Below are positions 25,459 through 33,149 of a DNA stretch of 37,514 bases, one piece after another (the first letter of the stretch is position 1; every line of letters begins with the position of its first letter). A program made the position numbers and the translations under genes. The notes under the pieces were generated by a model that did no database searches, was not told where the DNA came from, and was given only the letters and a program-made list of their open reading frames with translations. This DNA is from Clostridium sp. CAG:465. Lineage in GTDB: Bacteria > Bacillota > Clostridia > TANB77 > CAG-465. The DNA is taken from NCBI GenBank assembly GCA_000433755.1, contig FR891252.1:1-37514 (forward strand). Direction: 5' to 3'.

Positions 25459-25495
25459 TATATAATGATAATTTTACACTATATACTAAAATTTG

Positions 25496-25525
25496 TAAAA
25501 AAAACAGATACATATAAATGTACCC
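25496..25525 (-). terminator. Terminator after rpmA
   Basis: On the minus strand, GGGTACAT pairs with ATGTATCT (two G-U pairs) around TTAT, and G followed by eight T comes next. Confidence 0.65.
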
Positions 25526-25536
25526 GCTTTTTATAT

Positions 25537-25803
25537 TTACTTTGTTTCCTCTACAGGATAAACGCTAGCCTTAGTTTTTGTTCTACCTTTTCTTTCAAAT
25601 TTTAATACACCATCAATTTTTGAATAAAGTGTATCATCTTTACCAAGCCCTACGTTTGTACCTGGATGTATTTTAGTTCCTCTTTGTCTATAGATAATAT
25701 TTCCAGCTAAAACAAATTGTCCGTCTGCTCTTTTAGCACCAAGTCTTTTAGACTCACTGTCTCTTCCATTTTTAGATGAGCTCGCACCTTTTTTATGTGC
25801 CAT
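25537..25803 (-). CDS. rpmA: 50S ribosomal protein L27, without N-terminal extension
   Basis: L27 sits at the peptidyl-transferase centre, and its N-terminus reaches toward the P-site tRNA. The 88-aa protein begins MAHKKGASSSKNGRDSESKR, the mature-type start seen in Gram-negative bacteria. Most Firmicutes instead make a longer L27 with a short extension cut off by the Prp protease. There is no such extension here: the ATG directly follows GGAGTGATTTTAA and no earlier in-frame start is plausible. It lies 42 nt after rplU, with no prp/ysxB gene between them, in contrast to the usual rplU-prp-rpmA order. Confidence 0.97.
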   Translation of the reverse strand: MAHKKGASSSKNGRDSESKRLGAKRADGQFVLAGNIIYRQRGTKIHPGTNVGLGKDDTLYSKIDGVLKFERKGRTKTKASVYPVEETK

Positions 25804-25845
25804 TTAAAATCACTCCTTTACGCTTCAATTTTTATTTCTTGTTTA

Positions 25846-26292
25846 TTATTTAGTTTCTTCTTTTTTAGTTGTTGTTTTCTTTGCAGCAGTTGTAGTCTTC
25901 TTAGCAGTTGTTTTCTTAACTTCTTTCTTTTCTACTTCCTTTTTTTCTGCTGTATCTTCTTTTTTAGCTTTATCAGCTGTTGTTGTAATTTTTTCTATTT
26001 GAATTTTTGTATATGGTTGTCTGTGTCCTCTCATTTTTCTTTCATTTTTCTTAGCTTTATATTTAAATACTAAGATTTTTTTAGACTTACCATGACCAAT
26101 AACAGTAGCCTTAACTTTAGCTCCTTTTACAGTATCAGTTCCAACAGTAACTTTTTTACCATCAGATAAGAATAATACTTTATCGAAAGTGATTTCTTTT
26201 CCTTCTTCAACTTCGTCCATTCTATCAACGAATACAATATCACCTTCTTGTACCTTGTACTGTTTTCCTCTAATTTCAACAATTGCGTACAT
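25846..26292 (-). CDS. rplU: 50S ribosomal protein L21 with Lys/Thr-rich tail
   Basis: The first about 103 residues match L21 (start MYAIVEIRGKQYKV, late KMRGHRQPYTKIQIEKI). The protein then continues for about 45 residues made almost only of Lys, Thr, Ala and Glu (for example KKTTAKKTTTAAKKTTTKK). Ordinary L21 is about 100 to 105 residues. The tail is in frame with no sign of error and could bind rRNA. The ATG follows AGGAGGAAG and a leader with an RNA structure. It is first in its transcript, followed by rpmA. Confidence 0.95.
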   Translation of the reverse strand: MYAIVEIRGKQYKVQEGDIVFVDRMDEVEEGKEITFDKVLFLSDGKKVTVGTDTVKGAKVKATVIGHGKSKKILVFKYKAKKNERKMRGHRQPYTKIQIEKITTTADKAKKEDTAEKKEVEKKEVKKTTAKKTTTAAKKTTTKKEETK

Positions 26293-26373
26293 TTAACTTC
26301 CTCCTTCTAACTTACTTGTTCTCGCCAATTAAGGTAGCAATACGCTTTTAAACCTGTTCTGTGCGGAATACCT
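26293..26373 (-). ncRNA. Putative L21 leader (ribosomal protein autoregulatory element)
   Basis: The transcript from the promoter at 26378-26406 should begin close to AGGTATTCCGCACAGAACAG. AGGTA near its 5' end can pair with TACCT about 40 nt later, enclosing internal hairpins; AAGCGTATTGC lies between. This position and these conserved-looking blocks fit the L21 leader found before rplU in Firmicutes. I could not compare it with the Rfam model. Confidence 0.6.
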
Positions 26374-26377
26374 AAAT

Positions 26378-26406
26378 ATTTTAACATTATTTTTACTATT
26401 TGTCAA
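26378..26406 (-). promoter_or_regulatory. Promoter of rplU-rpmA
   Basis: On the minus strand, perfect TTGACA (26406-26401), 17-nt spacer, TAAAAT (26383-26378). The -35 box lies within the last codons of pth. Confidence 0.85.
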
Positions 26407-26926
26407 GGAATTCTTTGAATTTAAGATATGCTTTTTCAAAAACATTGTTTAATTCATCTAATTCATCTTTTGAAAATTTAGATAAAACAAAAGATATTAC
26501 CTCTTGATTTTCTTTCTTTAATCCTCCAGTACCAATTCTAAGTCTTGGAATATCTTTAGTGGCTAACTTGTTTACAATATCTTTCATTCCATTATGAGTT
26601 CCTGCACTTCCACTATCTCTATATCTAACACTTTCAAACGGAATATCAAAATCATCATAAATAACTAGTATATCATTATTATCAACTTTATACCAATTTT
26701 TTAGTTTAATAACTGCATCACCGCTTAAATTCATATATGTTTGAGGTTTAGCTAAAATCACTTTTTCATTATCTATATTTCCTTCAATAATTTTACTGTT
26801 CTTAAAAGTTTTAAATTCTCCACCTAAATAATTTTTATTTAAAAAATCTAAAAACATAAATCCTAAATTATGCTTTGTATTTTCATATTCTTTTCCTGGA
26901 TTACCAAGTCCAACTATTATTTTCAT
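26396..26926 (-). CDS. pth: Peptidyl-tRNA hydrolase
   Basis: Pth frees tRNA from peptidyl-tRNAs that drop off ribosomes. The 176-aa enzyme opens with MKIIVGLGNPGKEYENTKHN (His near residue 19 being catalytic) and has KPQTYMNLSG, then VIYDDFDIP (catalytic-site Asp region) and GSAGTHNGMKDI, and a helical C-terminus. The ATG follows AGGAGAATGTG. The promoter for the next gene (rplU) overlaps its 3' end, so both genes are transcribed in the same direction but rplU has its own start. Confidence 0.97.
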   Translation of the reverse strand: MKIIVGLGNPGKEYENTKHNLGFMFLDFLNKNYLGGEFKTFKNSKIIEGNIDNEKVILAKPQTYMNLSGDAVIKLKNWYKVDNNDILVIYDDFDIPFESVRYRDSGSAGTHNGMKDIVNKLATKDIPRLRIGTGGLKKENQEVISFVLSKFSKDELDELNNVFEKAYLKFKEFLDK

Positions 26927-26987
26927 ATTTCACATTCTCCTACTTTAATATTTTAATATTTAATAAGTACAAAAAACTTCAAAAGAC

Positions 26988-27016
26988 TTGAAATTTTTAT
27001 ACATTTATTGTATATT
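26988..27016 (+). promoter_or_regulatory. Promoter of the VirD4-like gene
   Basis: TTGAAA (26988-26993), 17-nt spacer, TATATT (27011-27016). Confidence 0.5.
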
Positions 27017-27076
27017 ATATATGAATTAGTTTTATAAGTCAAATAGTTTTATAACCTTATGAAAGGGTGATATATT

Positions 27077-29572
27077 TTGGTAGAAAATCTATTTAAAAAA
27101 TTACATATAAAAACAAATCCAAATAAGATAATGACAATATTGCTGTATGCGATTACAGTTATTCTTGTTTTTATGTCGATATCTAGAATGCTTGGATTTT
27201 TAGTTGGAGATGCGAGAATTGAAAATAAAATATCTCCATATCTTTATGCTATATTTTTAACAATTCCACCTCTGGCATTTTCATTTTTTGTAAATTCTGG
27301 AATTCCTAAAAATGATAGACAAAAAGTTAAATTTTATATAGTAACATGTATTCTTTTTGGTGTTGTTTTGGGTGGTATGGCATGTACATGGATAAATCAA
27401 GGCTTTTGGTGGTTATTACAAAGGTTCCCAAATTATAACACTGTAAAAATGTATTTTCCTGAACTTTTTGCCCCAGCAATAAAAACAGCATGCTTTGCAG
27501 TACCTTTTGTTGCAATATTTAATATAATTGATTACTTTTTACTTATTTTAAGGGATGAAGACCTTCCAAAATCTATTGCTGGATTTTGTGGACTATCTCT
27601 TACAGGTGGAAGTAAAGATAATGGAATGTTTACATGCGAAACAATCATATGTAATGAAAAAGATTCAGCTATCCCTATAGTTGTTCCTGAGAAAAAAAGA
27701 TATGAGGGTACTCTTGTACAAGGTGCTACTGGTACAGGTAAAACAGCAACTGTTCTACTACCAATGAGTGCATTAGACCTAGAAAGAAAATATTTCTTTA
27801 GAGAATACTCTAAAAAGATAGGCTATTCAATGTTAAAAAAAGGTATAGCATATATGAATGGTCCATTTAATAACGAATATATAAATAGAAACTTTTCTCT
27901 TTCTTACCTAAGACCAAAACGTGGCATGGAAGATGAATTTATGGAAAATGTAAAACCTGTAGTTCAATTCAAAGATAATGCAACAGGAAATATTACATAT
28001 AAAGATATTGGTATTACAATCGTTGAAAATGACGGTAAATTTATTTCAGATTTTATTGGAGTTGCAAAGAACTTTGACATAGATGTTTTATCTATTGATC
28101 CAATAAATCCTGAAACATTAAGTATTAATCCTTTTGCTATTGAAGATCCTGCAAAAGTTGCTTCAATAGTTGCAGATGTTTTAAACTCAATGTATGAATC
28201 ACAAGGTGGTGGTGGTGCCGGAGATCCATTCTTTACACAAGTTACAATAGATGCATTCCAAAACTTATCAATTCTACTTAAAGAAATGTATCCAAGAATG
28301 AATAATGGTGAAGTTGCTTCTCTTGAAGACATGCTTGAACTTTTATATAACTTCGATAAAGTTGAAGAAATGACTGAAGAAATGAAAAAGGTACCTGAGC
28401 TTGAACAAAAATACAAATTATTAATTGCATATTTTGAAAAGAATTTCTATAAGCCATCTCTTAATATAAACGGATATGAAATTCCTGGAACAAGAGGTAG
28501 TGGAAGAAAAGATACAGAAAAATTCTTGTATGGAGCTATTACTCAACTTAATAACTTAATTAGGAACCCAGGACTAAAAAAAGCTCTTTGTGGTAAAACA
28601 AATATGATTAACTTTGATAAAGCTTTAGAAGAAGGTAAGGTTATTACTGCATGTTCTAGAAAAGGTGATCTTGGTGTTTTACAAGCTAAAGCTTTTGGTA
28701 TGTTCTTTATATTACAATTTCAAGATGCTGTTTTAAGAAGAAAAGGTACTGAAGATTCAAGAACACCACACTTCTTGTATATTGATGAATTTCCTGAATA
28801 TATTAATAAAGATATGGAAGTTATGTTTACACTATTTAGAAAATATAGATGCGGTGTTTCAATTGCACTTCAAAACTTATCACAATTATCTAAAGGAGAT
28901 AAATCAGGATATTATAGGCAAACAGTTCTTGCAAATACAAAAACTCAAATTGTATTTGGAGATACAGTTCCAGAAGATAGCGCATATTGGGAAAAAGCTT
29001 TTGGTCAAAATAAAATTCCTGACCAATCAAGTTCATTCAAAGTTGTTGATGGTGAACTTGTTAAATCAACAAGTCTTGAGGTAAAAAAGAAAATCCGTGC
29101 AGAAGCATATAAAATTCAAGATTTAGGATTTAAAAATGTTTTCTTCAAAACAAAGGATGAAAAAGGAAAAACAATATATGGTAAAGGAAAAACAGATTTC
29201 CTAAATAGCAAATATAAAGAAAAAGCTCATACATTAATGTTTAATTTTGAAAAATACATGATGACAAAACCAGATACTCCTACAATTACAATTAATGATA
29301 GTGATTCTTCAGCAAATGATGATACTTTATTTGGTGTAAATACATCAACAAGATTAAATGAAGAACTTGCTAAAAGAGCTAATGATTCAATTGTGTCTTC
29401 TCCATCTAATTACTCACAAAACGATGATAAAAAATCTGTTGAACTTGATAATTTAGATAATTTTGATATCATGTTTGAAAATATCGAGCCTACTCTTGAA
29501 GATTCCTCAAAAGATGGTGGGGCAATTACAGAAACTTATGAAACTGCTGCAATAAAGGAAAACAAAAAATAA
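27077..29572 (+). CDS. VirD4/TraG-like coupling-protein ATPase, orphan
   Basis: Proteins of this family are hexameric membrane ATPases that deliver DNA or protein to type IV secretion channels. The 831-aa protein has about four membrane helices in the first 160 residues, the Walker A GATGTGKT (about 216-223), a Walker B FLYIDEF (about 566-572), and an Asn/Gln-rich motif (VSIALQNLSQLSK) after it. These are all typical for T4CP motor domains. The last about 110 residues are acidic and disordered. The start is TTG at 27077, 6 nt after AAAGGGTGA. No relaxase, integrase or T4SS component is near; both flanks are housekeeping genes. Its role here is unknown. Confidence 0.85.
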   Translation: MVENLFKKLHIKTNPNKIMTILLYAITVILVFMSISRMLGFLVGDARIENKISPYLYAIFLTIPPLAFSFFVNSGIPKNDRQKVKFYIVTCILFGVVLGGMACTWINQGFWWLLQRFPNYNTVKMYFPELFAPAIKTACFAVPFVAIFNIIDYFLLILRDEDLPKSIAGFCGLSLTGGSKDNGMFTCETIICNEKDSAIPIVVPEKKRYEGTLVQGATGTGKTATVLLPMSALDLERKYFFREYSKKIGYSMLKKGIAYMNGPFNNEYINRNFSLSYLRPKRGMEDEFMENVKPVVQFKDNATGNITYKDIGITIVENDGKFISDFIGVAKNFDIDVLSIDPINPETLSINPFAIEDPAKVASIVADVLNSMYESQGGGGAGDPFFTQVTIDAFQNLSILLKEMYPRMNNGEVASLEDMLELLYNFDKVEEMTEEMKKVPELEQKYKLLIAYFEKNFYKPSLNINGYEIPGTRGSGRKDTEKFLYGAITQLNNLIRNPGLKKALCGKTNMINFDKALEEGKVITACSRKGDLGVLQAKAFGMFFILQFQDAVLRRKGTEDSRTPHFLYIDEFPEYINKDMEVMFTLFRKYRCGVSIALQNLSQLSKGDKSGYYRQTVLANTKTQIVFGDTVPEDSAYWEKAFGQNKIPDQSSSFKVVDGELVKSTSLEVKKKIRAEAYKIQDLGFKNVFFKTKDEKGKTIYGKGKTDFLNSKYKEKAHTLMFNFEKYMMTKPDTPTITINDSDSSANDDTLFGVNTSTRLNEELAKRANDSIVSSPSNYSQNDDKKSVELDNLDNFDIMFENIEPTLEDSSKDGGAITETYETAAIKENKK

Positions 29573-29580
29573 TATAATTT

Positions 29581-29606
29581 AAAGGAGCTTTAGGCTCCTT
29601 TTTTGT
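29581..29606 (+). terminator. Terminator of the VirD4-like gene
   Basis: AAAGGAGC pairs with GCTCCTTT around TTTAG, and six T in total follow the stem. Confidence 0.92.
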
Positions 29607-29729
29607 ATGCAAAATTCATTTCTATACAAATTTTAAATGCTAATTTATGATATATCTTTTATATCAATTTAACAATATAAAAATTTGCAACATATAACAA
29701 AAGGAGAATAATCTCATCAAAAAGTAGGA

Positions 29730-30342
29730 ATGTTCATGAATTCTTGTTTTAATTCATGTTGTAATTGTAATTGTTCCAAAGATCATTGCTATATTGGTCC
29801 TACTGGGTGCAACCGGTCCTCAGGGCATACAAGGTATTCAAGGTGAAAAAGGTGAAACTGGACCTGCTTGATAAATAGCTGCTATTCCATCAACTGAAGC
29901 AATATTATTTGCAAGCTTTGCAGAAACAAATTATTCAAAATTAATGACAATACAAAATCAGGATATAATTCCAACTACTTCTAATATATTTAATACTGAT
30001 AAAGAAAAAATTGTTGTTCAACCGAGAACGTACGAGATAACACTTGCAGGCTCAATTGAAAAAGTTTATGATTCACATGGTGGAATATTTTACCCTATGA
30101 AAAATACAAGTACTGTCGTAATGGATTTATCCTTTCAATTTCTTGCAGGATTAACTACACAAATGCATTTTTCTCAAGCCATAATTTATACATTTGATAC
30201 TGAAACAACCCTGCAGGTTCAAGCTGGAATTACAGGCCTGCAAGATACTTCAAATGTTAGAGTTTCAGATGTAAACTTACTTATAAAAAATATATCTAGG
30301 CTAGTTACTAAAACGCAGAAAATAAAGGCTTATCATCTCTAA
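29730..30342 (+). pseudogene. Broken collagen-like exosporium protein (BclA type)
   Basis: The first frame begins MFMNSCFNSCCNCNCSKDHC and reaches GPTG, then shifts. One extra G at 29805-29807 (GGG for GG) would restore GPTGATGPQGIQGIQGEKG, a Gly-X-Y collagen run, in the next frame. That frame meets TGA TAA at 29869-29874, then stays open to 30342 as a C-terminal domain of about 155 residues. The domain is rich in beta-like sequence and resembles the C-terminal part of exosporium collagen-like glycoproteins. A Cys-rich head, a short collagen part and a globular tail match BclA-like layout. With one frameshift and two stop codons the gene should not make a full protein. The 132-aa frame from 29944 is this tail, not a separate gene. 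Confidence 0.82.
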
Positions 30343-30359
30343 TAAATAGAGTGATAAGC
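30328..30359 (-). terminator. Terminator-like hairpin after the suf operon
   Basis: On the minus strand, GCTTATCA-CTCTA pairs with TAGAG-TGATAAGC with one bulged base, and CTTTATTTTC follows. The weak U-run makes it a moderate terminator. Confidence 0.65.
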
Positions 30360-30365
30360 TCATTT

Positions 30366-30836
30366 CTAATTACAACATTTTATACTTGATTTTGTATTAG
30401 TATTAGTATTTTTCTGCAACATATCTTCTAATGTATGCCATGCAAGTAAAGCACACTTTACACGAGCTGGCATATTTGAAATATTTTTAAATGCAATAGC
30501 ATCTTCTAATTTTTCAAGTTCTTTCTCATCTTTAATTTCTTTTTTTATCATATGAATAAATGTTTCAATAATATCCATTGCTTCTTTGATGCTTTTTCCT
30601 TTTAGAGTATCAATCATTATTGATGTAGAAGCTTGAGATATTGCACAACCATGCCCTTCAAATGTCATGTCTTTTATAACATCACCATCAAGCTTTAAAT
30701 CTAATGTTATTTCATCACCACAATTTGGATTGTGTCCTACTTCAGAAAAATCTGCATTTTCCATCTTCTTTTTATTATATGAATTCATACTATGTTCCAT
30801 AATAAGTTCATTATATAAATCATTTAAATCATCCAT
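30366..30836 (-). CDS. sufU: SufU-type Fe-S scaffold/sulfur acceptor
   Basis: SufU accepts sulfur from SufS (with zinc at its active site) and passes it to the SufBCD scaffold. The 156-aa protein has the three conserved cysteines Cys39 (NPNCGD, with Asp41), Cys64 (GHGCAIS) and Cys128 (RVKCALL), and the helical insertion between the second and third that distinguishes SufU from IscU. Two extra cysteines end the protein (KCCN). The start ATG follows AGAAGGTG; it lies 11 nt after sufS. It is last in the operon. Confidence 0.95.
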   Translation of the reverse strand: MDDLNDLYNELIMEHSMNSYNKKKMENADFSEVGHNPNCGDEITLDLKLDGDVIKDMTFEGHGCAISQASTSIMIDTLKGKSIKEAMDIIETFIHMIKKEIKDEKELEKLEDAIAFKNISNMPARVKCALLAWHTLEDMLQKNTNTNTKSSIKCCN

Positions 30837-30847
30837 TTTTTCACCTT

Positions 30848-32071
30848 CTATTTTCTTATGTACTTGCTAAACATTTCATATGCTTTTTTTAATCCTAAAA
30901 CAAGTTTATCAACATCTTGTTTTGTATTATAAATATAGAAAGAAGCTCTGCATGTAGAATCAATTTTAAGATACCTCATTAGTGGCTGTGCACAATGATT
31001 TCCAGATCTTATACAAACTCCAAATGTATCAAGAATACTTGCGACATCATGTGGATGTACACCCTTTATATTAAAGGATATAACAGATGAATGATTATTG
31101 CTATTTTTCGTCATATAAATATCTAAAAAGTCTAATTTTCTTAAACAATCTACAGCATATGAAACAACTTCGTCTTCAATACTATGTATATTATCATATC
31201 CTATTTTTTGTATGTAGTCAATAGCTGCACCAAGCCCGATTACGCCCTCAACATTTTGAGTACCAGCCTCAAATTTATTTGGGAGAGATGCAAAAGTAGT
31301 ATCTTGTTCATAAACATACTCTATCATATCTCCTCCCATTAAAAATGGTGTCATATTATTAAGTATTTCTTCTTTTCCATATAACACACCTATACCAAGT
31401 GGTGCAAGCATTTTATGACCAGAAAATACTAAAAAATCTGTATCAATATTTTGAACATCAATCTTCATATGTGCTATACTTTGAGAAGCATCAACTATAG
31501 TTACAGCTCCATTTTCATGGGCATATTTTACAATTTTATTTATATCATTAATTGTTCCTGTTACATTAGAAACATGCGTAATTCCAACTATTTTAGTTTT
31601 ATTTGTAATTTTATTTTTTATTTCTTCATCGTCTATTTCGTAATTTTCATTTATGTACATATATTTTAGTTTTGCACCTGTAACCTTTGCTACTTTTTGC
31701 CAAGGAACTAAATTAGAATGATGTTCCATTATAGATATTACAATTTCATCATCTTTTTTTAAATTTTCCATAGCATATGAATAAGCTATCAAATTTAAAG
31801 ATTCTGTTGCATTCTTAGTAAATATAATCTCTTCTGTGTGCTTTGCATTTATAAACTGTTTTACTTTCTTCCTTGTATCTTCATATATTTGAGTTGCTTT
31901 TACACTAAGCATATATGACCCTCTATGCGGATTAGAGTTATATTTGTTATAAAAAGATGATATTGCATCTATTACCTGCTTTGGTTTATGAGTTGTTGCA
32001 CCACTATCTAGATATGAAATGTCATTATCCTTAAGTAGTGGAAAGTCTTTTTTTATATCTTCTGCTGTCAT
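30848..32071 (-). CDS. sufS: Cysteine desulfurase
   Basis: SufS takes sulfur from cysteine (PLP-dependent) and forms a persulfide for Fe-S assembly. The 407-aa group II enzyme has YLDSGATTHKP near the N-terminus, a PLP lysine in FSGHKMLAPLGIGVLYG, the catalytic cysteine loop in CIRSGNHCAQPLM, and SNPHRGSYMLS. The start is the ATG at 32071, after AAAGGAGG; a longer frame upstream only overlaps sufD's end. It begins 13 nt after sufD and is 11 nt before sufU. Confidence 0.96.
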   Translation of the reverse strand: MTAEDIKKDFPLLKDNDISYLDSGATTHKPKQVIDAISSFYNKYNSNPHRGSYMLSVKATQIYEDTRKKVKQFINAKHTEEIIFTKNATESLNLIAYSYAMENLKKDDEIVISIMEHHSNLVPWQKVAKVTGAKLKYMYINENYEIDDEEIKNKITNKTKIVGITHVSNVTGTINDINKIVKYAHENGAVTIVDASQSIAHMKIDVQNIDTDFLVFSGHKMLAPLGIGVLYGKEEILNNMTPFLMGGDMIEYVYEQDTTFASLPNKFEAGTQNVEGVIGLGAAIDYIQKIGYDNIHSIEDEVVSYAVDCLRKLDFLDIYMTKNSNNHSSVISFNIKGVHPHDVASILDTFGVCIRSGNHCAQPLMRYLKIDSTCRASFYIYNTKQDVDKLVLGLKKAYEMFSKYIRK

Positions 32072-32084
32072 TATTACACCTCCT

Positions 32085-33149
32085 TTAGTCAATTTTTTCA
32101 TCAATTTTATCTATTATTTCTTTCTTTAATTTTGCATCCTCTATATTTTCAAGTATTTTATCAAATTTGGCTTTTACAACAAGTTTCATAGCATCTTTTA
32201 GATCAAATCCTCTAGTCATAATATAGAATAAAACCTTAGGATCTATTTTTCCTGCACTGCTTGAGTGATTTCCTTTTACATCTTCCTCACTACAAAGTAA
32301 CATTGGAAGTGATATAGATTTAGCCTTATCTGAAAGAAGCATACACGACTCATTTTCATTTCCAATAGATTTCTTTGAACCTTTTTTAAAATCAATAGTA
32401 CCTTTAAAATGCTTTTTACTTTCATCTTTTAGAGCACCTTGAACTTCTATATTTACATTAGATTTTTCTCCTCTTAAATGAGAAATATAATTTAAATCAA
32501 AGAACTGGTCATCATTGCCAAGATATATAGCATTAATTAAATTTTCAGAACTTTTACCTACTAAATTTGAGTAGTAATTTGTAATACTATACTTTCCACC
32601 TAAATCAACTACTACATAATTTAGCTTGGCATTATCTTCAATAATACTGTCAATTGCTATTAAATTAGTGGATAATGTATTCATAAAGTTTACAAGAACA
32701 ATATTTAAATTTGAATTTTCTTTTGCTATAACTTTTAATACTTGATTATGAAAATAACTATCTTTATTATCAGAATCATATTTTAATACTACAGTTGAAC
32801 TTGTATTTTTATCTGAAATAATTTTCATGTTATCAACTAATACCTTATTAGCATTATCAAAATTAAAATTAATTCTAATATTTTCTTTAATATTTTCTTT
32901 TATTTCAATATTAATATTACTATTTGCATTTGAAAAAGTTTTATCTGTAAGTTCATCTGAAATGCCATATTCTATATCCTGTCTTTCGATACTATCTGTT
33001 ACTTTTACTTTGCTTTCATCATATTTTATTTCTATATTTTGAAATTTTGGAAGGTTATTTGGAATATCAATATTATCTAGTGATATATTATTAATATTAA
33101 AGTTAACTGCTGTTCTTACAGGTGTTTCATTTAAAACCGTTTTTTTCAT
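32085..33149 (-). CDS. sufD: Fe-S cluster assembly protein SufD
   Basis: SufD pairs with SufB and SufC to form the SufBC2D scaffold complex. The 354-aa protein has the beta-helix core with SLP-SAGKIDPKVLFYIMTRGFD near the C-terminus, the SufBD-family signature. It is shorter than Gram-negative SufD (about 420 residues), mainly at the N-terminus. Its ATG overlaps the sufB stop by one base (TAATG), so it is translationally coupled. A GGAGGGAG site sits inside the sufB end. Confidence 0.93.
   Translation of the reverse strand: MKKTVLNETPVRTAVNFNINNISLDNIDIPNNLPKFQNIEIKYDESKVKVTDSIERQDIEYGISDELTDKTFSNANSNINIEIKENIKENIRINFNFDNANKVLVDNMKIISDKNTSSTVVLKYDSDNKDSYFHNQVLKVIAKENSNLNIVLVNFMNTLSTNLIAIDSIIEDNAKLNYVVVDLGGKYSITNYYSNLVGKSSENLINAIYLGNDDQFFDLNYISHLRGEKSNVNIEVQGALKDESKKHFKGTIDFKKGSKKSIGNENESCMLLSDKAKSISLPMLLCSEEDVKGNHSSSAGKIDPKVLFYIMTRGFDLKDAMKLVVKAKFDKILENIEDAKLKKEIIDKIDEKID

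Noticed and set aside
25795..26073. Cys/Phe-rich 92-aa frame antisense to rplU
   Set aside because: It is the reverse complement of the Lys-rich L21 tail and adjoining codons; its composition is an artefact.
27077..29572. Integrative conjugative element around the VirD4-like gene
   Set aside because: No integrase, relaxase, other T4SS genes, attachment repeats or tRNA junction are within reach; the flanks are ordinary chromosome genes.
29944..30342. Independent 132-aa gene
   Set aside because: It has no ribosome site and its sequence continues upstream as the collagen-like gene's tail in the same frame; it is a fragment of the pseudogene.
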